Shown here: piece after piece, positions 41,398-51,389 of the stretch
Layout: each line of letters starts with the position of its first letter
How positions within the stretch are numbered: the stretch's first letter is position 1
Source: Thecamonas trahens ATCC 50062
Lineage: Eukaryota > Apusozoa > Apusomonadida > Apusomonadidae
DNA length: 54,193 nt
Assembly (NCBI RefSeq): GCF_000142905.1
Contig: NW_013657641.1
Coordinates: 16,569-70,761 of the forward strand
Direction: 5' to 3'
Program-made: the position numbers and the translations under genes
The notes under the pieces: generated by a model
Databases searched by the model: none
The model's input: the letters and a program-made list of their open reading frames with translations, nothing else
Told to the model about the DNA's origin: nothing

Positions 41398-42286
41398 ATG
41401 AAGCCGCGGGGACTCGCCATCACAACAAGCATGCTGCACGCCATTGCGCTCGGCATGCTCATGTCCACCTTTTTCATGCCCATGTGGCTGTACCACAAGT
41501 CGACGCAGACCGTTGTCTTTCCCAGCGGGGGCACCTTTAATTACGACGTCGAGTTGAAGGTCGGCCTCACAAAGTACATCGCACAGACCGGAAACGGTGA
41601 GTCGACCGTCAAGTTCTCCGACAAATCCTGCCAGGACGACAAGGTACGCCTTTTTTTTTCCCCCCCGCCCCTCCCCCCCCCACCCCCTCCCCCCCCCCTC
41701 CCCCCCCTCCCCTTTCTGCCCGCTATCCCGCGCTCTCTACTCGCTTTCCGCTGCGCTAGGCCCCGTGAGAGACACCTTTGCACGCTAGCCGGAAACGGAG
41801 CAACGGTTGGAAGGGGCTCTGAACTGGATGGGGGTTTTTTTGTATCGCCTGTACCGGGATATGACTCACTCCTCGCTTTCACAGTGGTGCAAGGATCACA
41901 AGGTCCGATCGGATGTGACGCTCGCGTTCCTGGCCATGGCTGTAGCTGCAGTGGCGGTGGCGACCGGCGGTGCCAACGCCGCGGCGTTTGGTGGCATCGG
42001 CATCGGCGCCATGGTGGCCGCGGTGGCCGACCTGGTGGCAGTTGTCTTCTGCATCGTGGCCATGCTCAACTACTCGATGATCAAGCGCGAGAGGGAGTCC
42101 GGCAAGTACGACTTCTCCACCTCGTTCTTCATTGCCTGGGTCGGCACTGTCCTGCTCATTGTCGCGGCTGTCCTCTCGGTCCTCGGCATTACCTCATGGA
42201 AGGGCAAGGGCTCCTCGGTCTCGCCCAACCACGACTCTGAGAACAAGCGCCAGGACGAGGCTTCCGACGATAGCGAGAGCTCGTAA
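41398..42286 (+). CDS. Four-helix (claudin/tetraspan-like) membrane protein, two exons
   Basis: Exon 1 is 41398-41643 and exon 2 is 41885-42286, giving 215 residues. The exons join in phase 0 as SCQDDK/WCKDHK. Four hydrophobic segments are visible: HAIALGMLMSTFFMPMWLY, VTLAFLAMAVAAVAVATGG, AMVAAVADLVAVVFCIVAML and FFIAWVGTVLLIVAAVLSVL. A large first extracellular loop contains VELKVGLTKYI, reminiscent of the GLW motif of the claudin/PMP22 family, and two nearby Cys that the splice brings together. The C-terminal tail is charged (NKRQDEASDDSESS). Proteins of this type organise membrane contacts or partner receptors. Reading straight through the intron would give a low-complexity Pro stretch, which supports splicing. 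Confidence 0.8.
41644..41884 (+). other. Spliceosomal intron
   Basis: The 5' end is AAG/gtacgc and the 3' end ctttcacag/TGG. Length is 241 bases. Just after the donor is a T8 run followed by ~60 bases of nearly pure C/T (41652-41715). It is the only intron in the window that I can place with both sites and a sensible protein join. Confidence 0.8.
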
Positions 42287-42335
42287 GCAATCCTGTCCGC
42301 TCGGCCTCTTGCATAGAAGCCGACGCTATCCCCTC

Positions 42336-42342
42336 CACACAC

Positions 42343-42383
<41 letters not shown>
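42336..42383. repeat. (CA)n microsatellite
   Basis: About 20 CA units in the gap between the tetraspan stop and the CLU-gene stop (convergent genes). Confidence 0.97.
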
Positions 42384-42386
<3 letters not shown>

Positions 42387-42437
42387 TGAAGTCACACGCA
42401 TGCGTCGCCGAGTGTCGCGCCATAAACCAAGACCACC

Positions 42438-45400
42438 CTACCCGTCGGCCATCGACGCCAGCGCCTCGCCGATAACTTGCAGGCGACCGGCAAAGGCTTC
42501 TGCGAGCTGCGGATGCGCGTTAGCAAGTCGCGAAGCCTCTGCGTGCCACTCGCCAGCAAGCACACCATCACCGGTCCCGAGTACCGCCGCCTGGCAGCCG
42601 CGGAGCAGGGCGTCAATGAGCGTTTGTGGGTCACCGAGATCGCGGGCCCACGGCAGGACCGCGTCGGCCACAATGGTAGCCGCGGGAGCATAATCGTGGT
42701 CGTTGAGCATGAGCTTGACGAGCGTATCGGCCGTCTGCCCGTCGGTTGGCTTCAACGAGTACGCCTTGTGGAACATCGACCGCGCAAGCCGGTAGTCACC
42801 GACACGGATTGCCGCGACTCCGCCGTTACGGAGTGCGTCGAGGTTCTGCGGCGCGCACGAGAGCGCCGTCTCAAACAAGCCGAGGGCATCGGCGGGTCGC
42901 CCGGCCATGAGCGTCCACACCGCAACTTCGGATAAGACCACGCCGCGGACGCCAGCCCGCAACCGCGCGATCTCGGTGGCCGAGAACGCCACCTCGCTTG
43001 CCTCGATGAGCGCTGCCCGGAGCGCCACCTCTGCCGGCGTCTCCTCGCGCCCGCTATGCTGGACATGACAGAGCGCCAGCACGATCCGTTCACCAATCAC
43101 GCCGGTTGGATGCGACGCCAGCGCGGTAGAAAGCGCCTCCACGCCAGTCTCGCTCTCGTCAAGCACCTCCACCTGAACAAAGCCAATGGCGGCCGCCATC
43201 TCGGCTGCAGCCTGCGGCGAGACGCTGGCGGCAGCGGCGGCAACAGCTGAAAAGACTGGTGCCAGTGCCTCCCTAGCTGCACTTCTGTCAAGGCCGAGCT
43301 TGGCAAGGAGTGTGCCGAAACTGCTCAGCAGCGCGCCGCCGGAGACCAGCGCGCTCTCGTCGAGCTCCTCGGAAGCGGCGCAGCACCGCACAAGGCCCTC
43401 GCCCATCAGCACGCTTGCTTCGGCGCAGCACCCGGCGACGCTCGAATAGAAGAGAGCGGCCGAGTGGAGCGTGTTGATGTGGGTAGTGAGTGAGCCCGAG
43501 GCAGCCACGAGCGGGAGGATGGCTGTAAAGGCTGCGGCACCATCAGCGACTGACGGTGGCGAGCCAAAGGCAAACCGGACCGCTGCATCGCTCGCCATCT
43601 CGGCGAGCGTTGACGATGCCCCGCTGGCCTTAGGACAGAGGCCAAAGAGGGTGGTGTAGACGGCGCAGGCACTCTCGGTATCGTGGAGCTCATCAACAGC
43701 CCAGCCAAGCATGTACAACATCTCTATCCGGTCCTCGACCGGCGCCAGGCCTGCGAGTTGTTCACTCGCATCAAACGTTCGCATGAGATGGACAAGGTCG
43801 GCGGCGCGGCGGGCAGCGAAGAGGGAGCGGCACATTTCGGCCACGTCGTCGGCAGTTAACATCTCGTCGCGAGCCAGCGTCTCGGCCAGCCGCGCGTCGA
43901 GTTCGACGTTTGCAGCGTCGACGGCGTGCTGGGTGTGGCAGCCAAACGAGACCGGAAAGGTGGCGTAGTGCTGGTGGGCGATGCGAAGGAGCGAAGACGA
44001 GATGGCGTGACGCCGTCGGTTGCGGTCGTTGATCGAGCCAAGCAGCGCCCGCGACGCGTAGCGGCAAGCGGTGGTGACGTTGTCGGTGTGGTCAAAGGCG
44101 AGCTGGGCAAGAGTGGCCGAGACTAGCGCATCGCCACCCGATGAGTGATACAGGGCTTCGAGCCTCGGCATGTGAACGGTGACGACGGTGTGCGCGAGCT
44201 CGGGATCGCAGGCAAGGCGGCGGGCTTTGATGTCGAGCTCGATGTCGCGTACGTTGGCGGTGACATAGTTAGGCGCGACCGCTAGCGCGGCGGCAATGTG
44301 AGCACGGGCTTCGCCGTCATCGCCGAGGACGACCGATGCAAACCTTGCGACATTGGCGTGCGCCCGTGCCAGGTCAAAACTCCGCTCACGGGTCTCCGGC
44401 TGGCGCTCGATACCGGCGATGACAAGGTCCATGAGCGTCTTGTAGCGGGCGATGAGAACCGGGGTGTCGCGGGCGCCAGCCTCGATCTGCTCCGTGATGA
44501 TGCCGGCCCAGTTCGAAGCGGCCTCGACTGCAGACGGCCAAGCCTCGAGGGACGCCAGGTAGAGCTCAGCAGCCTGAGCGTAGCTATCGTGGAAGGTGGC
44601 AGCGCCCGGTGATGGGAGCGGGGTAGCTGTGGCCGCGACGACGCAGGCGGCGCAAAGGACGATGGGCTCGGAGCACTTGGCGATGCAGACGTAGGCGGCA
44701 ATCGTGCCGTCGGGGCCCGGCACGTGGGCGGTGTTGCGAAGGCAGGCCGAGCATGGTGCGGCCGGGGCGTCGTCGGCCACCACTAGGCCGTGGGCGTGAA
44801 GCATGGTGAAGGTGCCGACAGAGGCAAGGAGGCAGGTGGCGCAGAGATCAAAGTCGCAGTCAGGCTGGGAACAGTGAACAGTGAGTGGGCTGTGCGGGTC
44901 AGTAACAGCATCGCACACGTCGCAACCAAAAGTACCGTCCCGTGGGCCGGGTGGGACTAGGCCGTGGGAGTGGACCGCCGTGGTGTACGGCGGGGTGAGG
45001 TGCTGATGCGACGAAGACGCGGCATTGTCGACACCAAACTGCAGCGCAAACGCCATCGAGAATGGGCGAAGAAAGATGTCGTCGGTGCGCGGATGGAAGG
45101 AGGCTCGAGCAGCGGCGAGGACCGAGGTGCCTGGCGCGAGAAAGCGGTTTGTCCACTCGGGCGCGTTGGCCGGCGGCAGCGGGGATTCGAGGGCAAGGCC
45201 GAGGAGCGAGGCGAGGCGGGCGGCGAGGAGTGGCGCGCAGAGCGCATCTGGGGTGCAGCGGGAGAGGACGGCGGCGCGGATGGCGGCGTGCGAGCGATGG
45301 CCATCAACAAAGACCGAGAGAGTGAGCGCGGCGGGGAAGACCGTCGAGTAGAAGACGGAGGACCACTCGGTTGGAGCGCTGGGATGGCGACAGAGGGTGT

Positions 45401-47278
45401 CGACAAACTTGGTAATGACGGCGCGGCGGCGGGCGTCAAGCTCGGCCGGGGGCATGTGAGCACCCAGGGTGGCGGTGGCGGCGGCGGCGGCGGCGAGCTC
45501 GCGAAGGTGGCTGTGTAGAAGCTCGCGGGCGACGCGCGCGGCAAGCTCGTGAGCGACGAGCGCCGCAATGGGCGAGTCGTCCGAGAGGTGGAGCAGGAGC
45601 GCGCCAAGGTAATCGACGTTGATGCCGGCGGCGTTGAGAGTGACGACAAAGAGGCGCGCGGTGTCGACGACATCGGCAGGAGCGAGCGAGGCCAGCGGGG
45701 TGGCGAGGAGAGGCCAGCGGTGTGGGGCGGCCCAGTTTGCAGCAAAGGCCGGAATGAGCTCGTTCTCGAGCCGGGCCGACGCCTTGATGATGGCAGCGTT
45801 GTGGCCGGCGAGAATCGACGTGTCGCGGGCAGGAGCGCCCCAGAGCGAGTATCCGTCGGCGCAGAGTGGCGTGCTGTGACCCTGGACGAACTCAGGCCGA
45901 AAGAGGCGTGTGAGATGGGGGGCGCGGACGGAGGAGTGAAGGGCGTCGGGCGGCGGGAGGGCGCGCGGTGGGAAGACTCGGTGCGTGTCGAGGACGTAGA
46001 TGCGATCAGCAACGGTGTGAGCCTCGATGTCGCCACAGAGGGCCATAGTGCGGACAGCGGGCTCGGAGAGGCCGACACCATGTGGGGCAAGGCCCCAGTA
46101 GGCACCGACGTCAGCCATCCAGGCGTTGACGGCTGGAATGTCTGCGTGGACGGTGTGGCCGCCGTCGGACGAGCCGTAGACGAGCGAGTCATCCGTAATG
46201 GGCAGCAGCGAGAGGGCGAAGATGGTGTAGCCCATGTAGTGGACGACGCAGGCGAGCGGGAAGCGGACAGCGATGTCGTGGGCGGAGACGATCCACGAGT
46301 GGGAGACTGCCCACGAGAGGAGAGCTTGCAGGCCGGTGAGCTCGTGGCCGGCGGCGGTGGCGGCCTCGGCGTCGGAGCCGTAGATGCCCTCCGAGTCGAG
46401 AGCAAGCTTGAGAAAGATGCCGCGTGCGGCGTACTTTGTGCCACCGGCGACGCCGCCGACAGAGTCAAGCGCCGGCAGAGAGCGGGCTTCGTTGGGCAGG
46501 TGGACCTCCGAGACAATCGTCGAGGTGAGGGCGACGGCGACCGAGTGAAACTCGGCAAGAAGGGCGCCGAGCTCCAGGCCGCGGCGCGATGCCGAGTCGG
46601 ACGCCGTGTCCCACGAGCGGGACAGGATGACATCGAGGCGCTGGGCCCAGTGCTCGGCCACGTTTGAGCCAATGAACGATGCCGGAGATTCAGCGAGGGG
46701 GCGGTGGGGGCGTTAGACGCGGCGCAGGTTTCCGTGAGGGTGGGTCCACCCAGTGTGGCGTCGGAGCTTGGTGGGGTGGGTGCAACTAGCGTGGCGTAGG
46801 TGCTGGCTGGAGCCGATGTGGGCGGCGTATCGGGTGCGCCCAGTGTGGCGTAGGTGCTGGCTGGAGCAGATGTGGGCGTATCGGGTGCGCCCAGTGTGGC
46901 GTAGGTGCTGGCTGGAGCAGATGTGGGCGGCGTATCGGGTGCGCCCAGTGTGGCGTAGGTGCTGGCTGGAGCAGATGTGGGCGTATCGGGTGCGCCCAGT
47001 GTGGCGTAGGTGCTGGCTGAAGCAGATTTGGGCGTATCAGGTGCGCCTAGCGTGGCGTAGGCACCTATCGACGCGGGTGCAGCGCCTGCCTGCAGTCCGC
47101 CAGGCGATGGCAGCAGCGGCAAGACCGCATCGAAGGACTCGACAGACTCGATCACGTCCGCACGCGCTGGTGCGCCAAGGTCCGCATACGCCACCTCGAG
47201 CGCCACGGCGTACGCGCTCTGCATCGCCACGCTCGGCGCTGTAGCCTGGAACAGAGTGGGGCGGGCGTAACCGGCCAT
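42438..47278 (-). CDS. CLU-domain / zinc-finger / TPR protein with N-terminal tyrosine-motif repeats (one frame break)
   Basis: ATG near 47278. Residues ~60-175 are five or six repeats of about 16 residues centred on TYATLGAPDTP. The frame changes at the GGGGG run 46697-46701. One added base joins it to the main frame (1613 residues in all). A CLU domain follows (~45860-46470): RGIFLKLALDSEGIYGSD, AAGHELTGLQALL, VYGSSDGGHTVHAD, DIEAHTVADRIYVLD, FPPRALP and LFRPEFVQG. Two Cys-rich zinc units come next, a ZZ/DC1-like one at ~44810-44950 (CDVCDAVTD, CSQPDCDFDLCATC) and a second at ~44640-44760 (CSACLRN, CIAKCSEPIVLCAAC). The rest is tetratricopeptide-like helices (~42450-44590). CLU/FMT proteins bind mRNAs for mitochondrial proteins and keep mitochondria spread through the cell. 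Zinc units in that position are unusual as far as I know. Confidence 0.8.
46753..47056. repeat. Coding minisatellite, ~48-51 bp units
   Basis: Five or six near-identical units containing gtgtggcgtaggtgctggct, with lengths that alternate between 48 and 51 bases and keep the minus-strand frame. They encode the Tyr-Ala-Thr-Leu repeats of the CLU protein. The high identity implies recent expansion. Confidence 0.95.
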
Positions 47279-47541
47279 TCTCTCCGCTGCTGGTCGTGAG
47301 CTGAGAGGTTAGCTGCCAGCCGACGGAGCCTGTGCATACAGAGGGAGCCGGGCAAGGTCGAAGCGCAGCCAAGGGGAAGGGGGAGTGACAGACACACGCA
47401 CAATTTTTCCCACCCCCACCCCCCACATCCCACCCCAGGTCACACGCACACACCCTCACTGCTGGCCAGGTCACACGCGCCGCGGCACCGGCACGCGGCT
47501 TGGCAGCACAGACCTCACCACCCTCCGCCGCTTCCTCGGCC

Positions 47542-49257
47542 ATGGACTCGGAGACGCCTCCGCTCCTCTCTACAGCCGGCAGCACGCGTGCTGCGGGCGC
47601 GGGCACGAGCACGACACGGCGCATGGCGGTGGCGACGGCGGCGGTGGCGGTGGTGGCCACCGTCCTGCTCGTCATCTTTGCCGCCCTCTACGCCAAGCAA
47701 AAGAACGATGCGTCTGAGCTGCGGCGGCAGGTCGCAGCGTACGAGGCCATGTGCGGGCCGGATGGCTGCGCCCCGCCGTCGGTCGTCCCGCACAACGCCT
47801 CGGCCGCCTGCCGCGTCCCGCTCCCCGCCGACCTGCCCACTCCGGCCGCCATCGCCAGCGAGGTGCGGGCGGCGTGGGCAGCGAGCACGGTGCGCAACGC
47901 CGCCATCGCCGCAGGGAGTGACCTTGCCGCTGCTGATCGCGCCGCCACCGTCGCGGCCATCCCGTCCTGGCTCAACTCCTCGACCATCGTCGTCATGCGC
48001 GGCGGGGCATCGTCGCTCATGGGCTTCTCCGACACCGACGAGGCCTTTGTGCAGGAGTCATCGTTCTACTACCTCACGGGCCTCAACGTGCCCGATCTGG
48101 CCCTCATCGCCGTCCCCGCCGCCGGCGCCCTCGACTACACCCTCGTTGTTCCTCACCACGACGAGCAGTACGCCGTGTGGAACGGATACGTCCTCGACCT
48201 CGACCAATGGGCCGCCTTCTCCGGCTTTGACCACGTCATCTATGACACACAACTCGAGGCCCGTCTCGCAAACCTCACCGCGCCCAACGGTCCAGCCTCC
48301 ATCGTGTACACCCTCCCGGGTACCACTCCGCCGCTCCCGGTCCCGGTGGGCGTTTACGTCGACCAAGACAAGGACCGCCTCCTCGCCGCCCTCAACACCG
48401 CCCGTGGCTCCAAGACGCCCGGCGAGCTCGCCGCTCTCCGCCGCGCCTCGCAGGTCTCTGCCGAGGCCCATGCCGTCCTCATGGCTGGCATCCAGCCCGG
48501 CTGGTACGAGTATGACGCAGAGGCCGTCTTTCGCCTCACCAACGCGCTCTGCGGCAACTTTGACATGTCGTACCTGCCCATCGTCGGCGCAGGTGTCAAC
48601 GGCGCCATCCTGCACTACTCGGACAACACCGCCCGCACCACCGCTAGCGACATCCTCCTCATCGACGCCGCCGCCAACGCCCTCCGATACACCTCGGACA
48701 TCACGCGGACGTACCCAGTCGACGGCACCTATTCCCCGCATCAGGCCGCCATCTACAACATTGTCCTTGCCGCCCACGACGCCGCCGTTGGGGTCCTCGC
48801 CGTCGGCGCCTCGTACGCTGCCGCTGATGCCGTCGCCACTCGTCACCTCGTCGAAGGCCTCATCAACGAGGGCATCCTTGTCGGCGATCTCGATCAAGTC
48901 CTTGCCTCAAACGTCATCAAGAAGTTCTACCCGCATGGCCTTGGCCATGCTGTCGGCCTCGACGTCCACGACCCGTCGGTCTCGACCTTCCCGCCCAACT
49001 TTGTCGGCACCATCGAGCCGGGCATCTACTTTAACGACGCCCTGCTCGGCCCAGCACTGGCCAACCCAGCCCTCGCGCCCTTTATCAACGCCACGGCTGT
49101 CAACGCCTATCTTGCCGCCTCGTTTGGCGGTGTCCGCATCGAGGACGTCTACATCATCCACCCCAACTCGGACGTCGAGAACCTCTCCACCGCCGCGCCG
49201 CGGACCATCGCCGCCGTCGAGGCCCTCATGGCCACCGACGACTGGTTTCCCGTGTAA
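47542..49257 (+). CDS. Membrane-anchored Xaa-Pro aminopeptidase/prolidase-like protein (M24B)
   Basis: 571 residues from ATG 47542; upstream in-frame codons are non-ATG. The N-terminus has an acidic dileucine motif (DSETPPLL), then a single helix (AVATAAVAVVATVLLVIFAALYA), so the protein is probably type II, with the catalytic part in the lumen of a vacuole/lysosome or outside the cell. After an aminopeptidase-P-type N-domain (~48000-48400, SFYYLTGLNVPDLALIAVP), the M24 pita-bread fold carries all expected metal ligands: DAAANALRYTSDITRTYP (two Asp), PHGLGHAVGLDVHD (His), TIEPGIYF (Glu) and GGVRIEDVYII (Glu). The substrate-side LHYSDN is also present. It should remove N-terminal residues that precede proline, or split X-Pro dipeptides. 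Confidence 0.9.
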   Translation: MDSETPPLLSTAGSTRAAGAGTSTTRRMAVATAAVAVVATVLLVIFAALYAKQKNDASELRRQVAAYEAMCGPDGCAPPSVVPHNASAACRVPLPADLPTPAAIASEVRAAWAASTVRNAAIAAGSDLAAADRAATVAAIPSWLNSSTIVVMRGGASSLMGFSDTDEAFVQESSFYYLTGLNVPDLALIAVPAAGALDYTLVVPHHDEQYAVWNGYVLDLDQWAAFSGFDHVIYDTQLEARLANLTAPNGPASIVYTLPGTTPPLPVPVGVYVDQDKDRLLAALNTARGSKTPGELAALRRASQVSAEAHAVLMAGIQPGWYEYDAEAVFRLTNALCGNFDMSYLPIVGAGVNGAILHYSDNTARTTASDILLIDAAANALRYTSDITRTYPVDGTYSPHQAAIYNIVLAAHDAAVGVLAVGASYAAADAVATRHLVEGLINEGILVGDLDQVLASNVIKKFYPHGLGHAVGLDVHDPSVSTFPPNFVGTIEPGIYFNDALLGPALANPALAPFINATAVNAYLAASFGGVRIEDVYIIHPNSDVENLSTAAPRTIAAVEALMATDDWFPV

Positions 49258-49276
49258 CCCGAAACGGCTTAAATGC

Positions 49277-50484
49277 TCAGTGCGTGCAAACCCCGCCCGC
49301 GCCACAACTGCGTCGAGCGCCGCCCGTGCCGTAGATGTCAGCATCAACCCGTCCACCAGCTCGCCGTCAAACGCGCCGATGCCGTTGTACGCCCCAAGCA
49401 CCGCGCCCAGGCAGCTGCCGCGGGCCACGTTCTCGCCGCCGGCGTTGGCGTTGGCCAGCAGCGCGACCGAGACGTCGGCATCATCGCCGTATGCATACAG
49501 CAGGTAGAGAAGGACCCGGAAGGCACCGTCAATGTAGCACGCCGCCATCGGCTCACGTCCGGGCCCGTGCAAGGCAGCAAAGGCCGGCAGATCAAACCGC
49601 CCGGCAAACGGCTCGTCGCACGCCACCGACGCCGCAGCCGCGCTCGGCGCCACCCCATTGAGCGTTAACCACAACAGCTGGCCGTATGCCGCCACGTACG
49701 GCCGGATGTAAGGCACGTTGCGAGTCACACCCAGCACCGCCATCCCGGCCTCCACCGCTGCCTCGGGAACCCGCCCCGGATCACCCGCCCGGCCTCCCCC
49801 TCCACCGCCCGCCGCCACGCACGCAAGCACCATCGGCAGTGTCGGAAGCGTAAGCGCGTCGATCGCCGCCACGTTGTGCCTGTCGTCGTCGGCAGCCTCG
49901 ACAGCAGGCACGCCGTCCAGCACGTGGTTGGCAAAGAACATCCGATGCGCCGTCGCCGCATACGTGTCGTTGTGGCTTCCGGGCGTCGTCATGAACGCCA
50001 CGTACGCCTCGCGGAACCGCTCCGCCAGGCCCGAGCCTGCGCTCGCGGCGTCCTCTGCCCACGCCTCCAGGCCTTCGACCTGGCCGCTGTCCGATCGCGA
50101 GCCGTCGCCGGCAGCACAGCCGGCCAGGACGGTGAGCAGCTGGCCCTCCAGCGTCGGCTCGCCGGCAGCCAGCGAGACGTGGTAGTGGTAATCGGCGCCG
50201 CGGGCCCAGTACTTGCGCTTGCCGTGCAGGATGACGTCACCAACCAGCCCCCCGTCATCCTTACCGCGTCCACCGCCCGATGTCGACGAGAGCGAGAGGA
50301 TCGAGCCTGGCAGCCGCTCGGGTGGCGCCCGGAAGCCCGTGATGCCGTCGGCGCCGAACAGCTGCGGCATGAGCCCCGTCCGGTAGACCCAGTGGGCAGG
50401 CATAGCCAACGCATCCGCAATGAGCGCCCCGTACAGCGCGCCGGCTACCCGCTCCACCGCACCGATGTTGCTCGCAGATGCCAT
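49277..50484 (-). CDS. J1-crystallin / ADP-ribosylglycohydrolase-like protein
   Basis: ATG at 50482-50484, followed by the family start RVAGALYGALIADALAMPAHWVY. Other landmarks are GSHNDTYAATAHRMFF and, near the end, NANAGGENVARGSCLGAVLGAYNG. That last motif replaces the metal-binding GGDTDT of active ADP-ribosylglycohydrolases, as in the J1-crystallin-type branch, so catalysis is doubtful. As given, the frame runs on to 48907, antisense to the aminopeptidase gene, with Asp/Gly-rich sequence that is plainly the shadow of that gene. One added base in the CCCC run 49291-49294 would bring in the stop at 49277-49279, give a 402-residue protein of normal length and leave the two genes convergent. 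I therefore prefer that end. Confidence 0.75.
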
Positions 50485-50579
50485 GTCGAGTCGTGGCAGG
50501 CGAGAGGTGTGGTAAGACAGAGAGTCGCACGTCAGCCTGTTCCTTGACGGCGGTTTTGGCTGACGCATCCGAGGAGCCA

Positions 50580-50828
50580 TCAGCGCTCGTGCTTGACCGT
50601 GCCAATGAAGTAGCCTGGCCAGTTGATGGTGGCACAAGCGAAGCTGACGGTCACCACAGGTTCAGCGGCAGCCTCTGCATGCATCAGAGTCGAGAACTGC
50701 GGGGTGTGGAGCGGGTAGGCCGAGTAGAGCCGCAGCGGCACGGCGACAACGGCGCCACGTGACACCAGCAAAATGATGTGGCCTTTGCCGTGACAATGTG
50801 AAACTGCCTCATGAAATTCATTTGGTTT
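50580..50828 (-). CDS. Probable last exon of a small unrecognised gene
   Basis: The frame is open from just after a TAG (50829-50831) to the stop at 50580-50582, with no in-frame ATG near its start. Codon choice is strongly biased to C/G in third position in the part below ~50780, as in neighbouring genes. The protein reads ...GKGHIILLVSRGAVVAVPL, then RLYSAYPLHTPQF and VTVSFACATINWPGYFIGTV. A T-rich stretch ending TTTAG on the coding strand at the TAG looks like a 3' splice site, so the AT-rich island upstream could be an intron. I do not recognise the product. The upstream exon was not found. Confidence 0.4.
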   Translation of the reverse strand, partial: KPNEFHEAVSHCHGKGHIILLVSRGAVVAVPLRLYSAYPLHTPQFSTLMHAEAAAEPVVTVSFACATINWPGYFIGTVKHER

Positions 50829-50992
50829 CTAAACTAAAAAACATATATTCGTATACTTGTAATGTTATTTATACATAGTTTACAGGCAGAAATTTGAAAA
50901 TGCGCGAAATAGTATCAAGATTATATTTAATTTGAATATATTTATTGCTTTGGTGTGCGTTCTACTGCATTTTTTACATTTCGAAACATCGT
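50822..50992. other. AT-rich island
   Basis: About 170 bases that are mostly A/T (for example aaaaaacatatattcgtata, attatatttaatttgaatat) in a window that is otherwise strongly GC-rich. No ORF, tRNA or terminal repeat is visible. It may be an AT-rich intron, a regulatory segment, or inserted DNA of another origin such as organellar sequence. Confidence 0.75.
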
Positions 50993-51389
50993 GCGTAAGG
51001 CCAGAACCGTCGTCCCCCCCGCCACCACTCGCCACACTCCTTTCCTCCCCTGCATCCAGTCTTGACTCTGTGCACCATGCCACATGCTACATTCTACACC
51101 CACTCGCGTTCCCCTCTCTGCTCTGTATCGCACAAAGTCGTCGATTTTCTTCAGTTTTCCTCATCCTCCACTATCAAAGCCGCGCATCGCGAGCGACAAC
51201 CATCCATCATGCGCCGCTCACCGCCCACCATTCATCACGTCCATCCGCAACTTCACGCCTCGCGTGATCAGTGGTTCTTGGCCGTCCAGGTAGGATCCTT
51301 CCGCCCCATCCTCGACTAGCATCCGTGTCCGACCGTCGGCTGTCCTCGATCGATCGTTGGCACGCGCCGCCACCACACTCCTCCTCGCT

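Noticed and set aside
45549-46667. Plus-strand 372-aa frame under the CLU gene
   Set aside because: Low-information Val/Gly/Asp/Arg-rich translation; CLU motifs are on the minus strand.
46753-47056. Regularly spaced repeats resembling a CRISPR array
   Set aside because: Units are contiguous, keep the reading frame, lack unique spacers and encode part of the CLU protein.
48058-48897. Long minus-strand open frame rich in Gly/Asp/Val
   Set aside because: It is the antisense shadow of the M24 peptidase, whose catalytic motifs are all on the plus strand.
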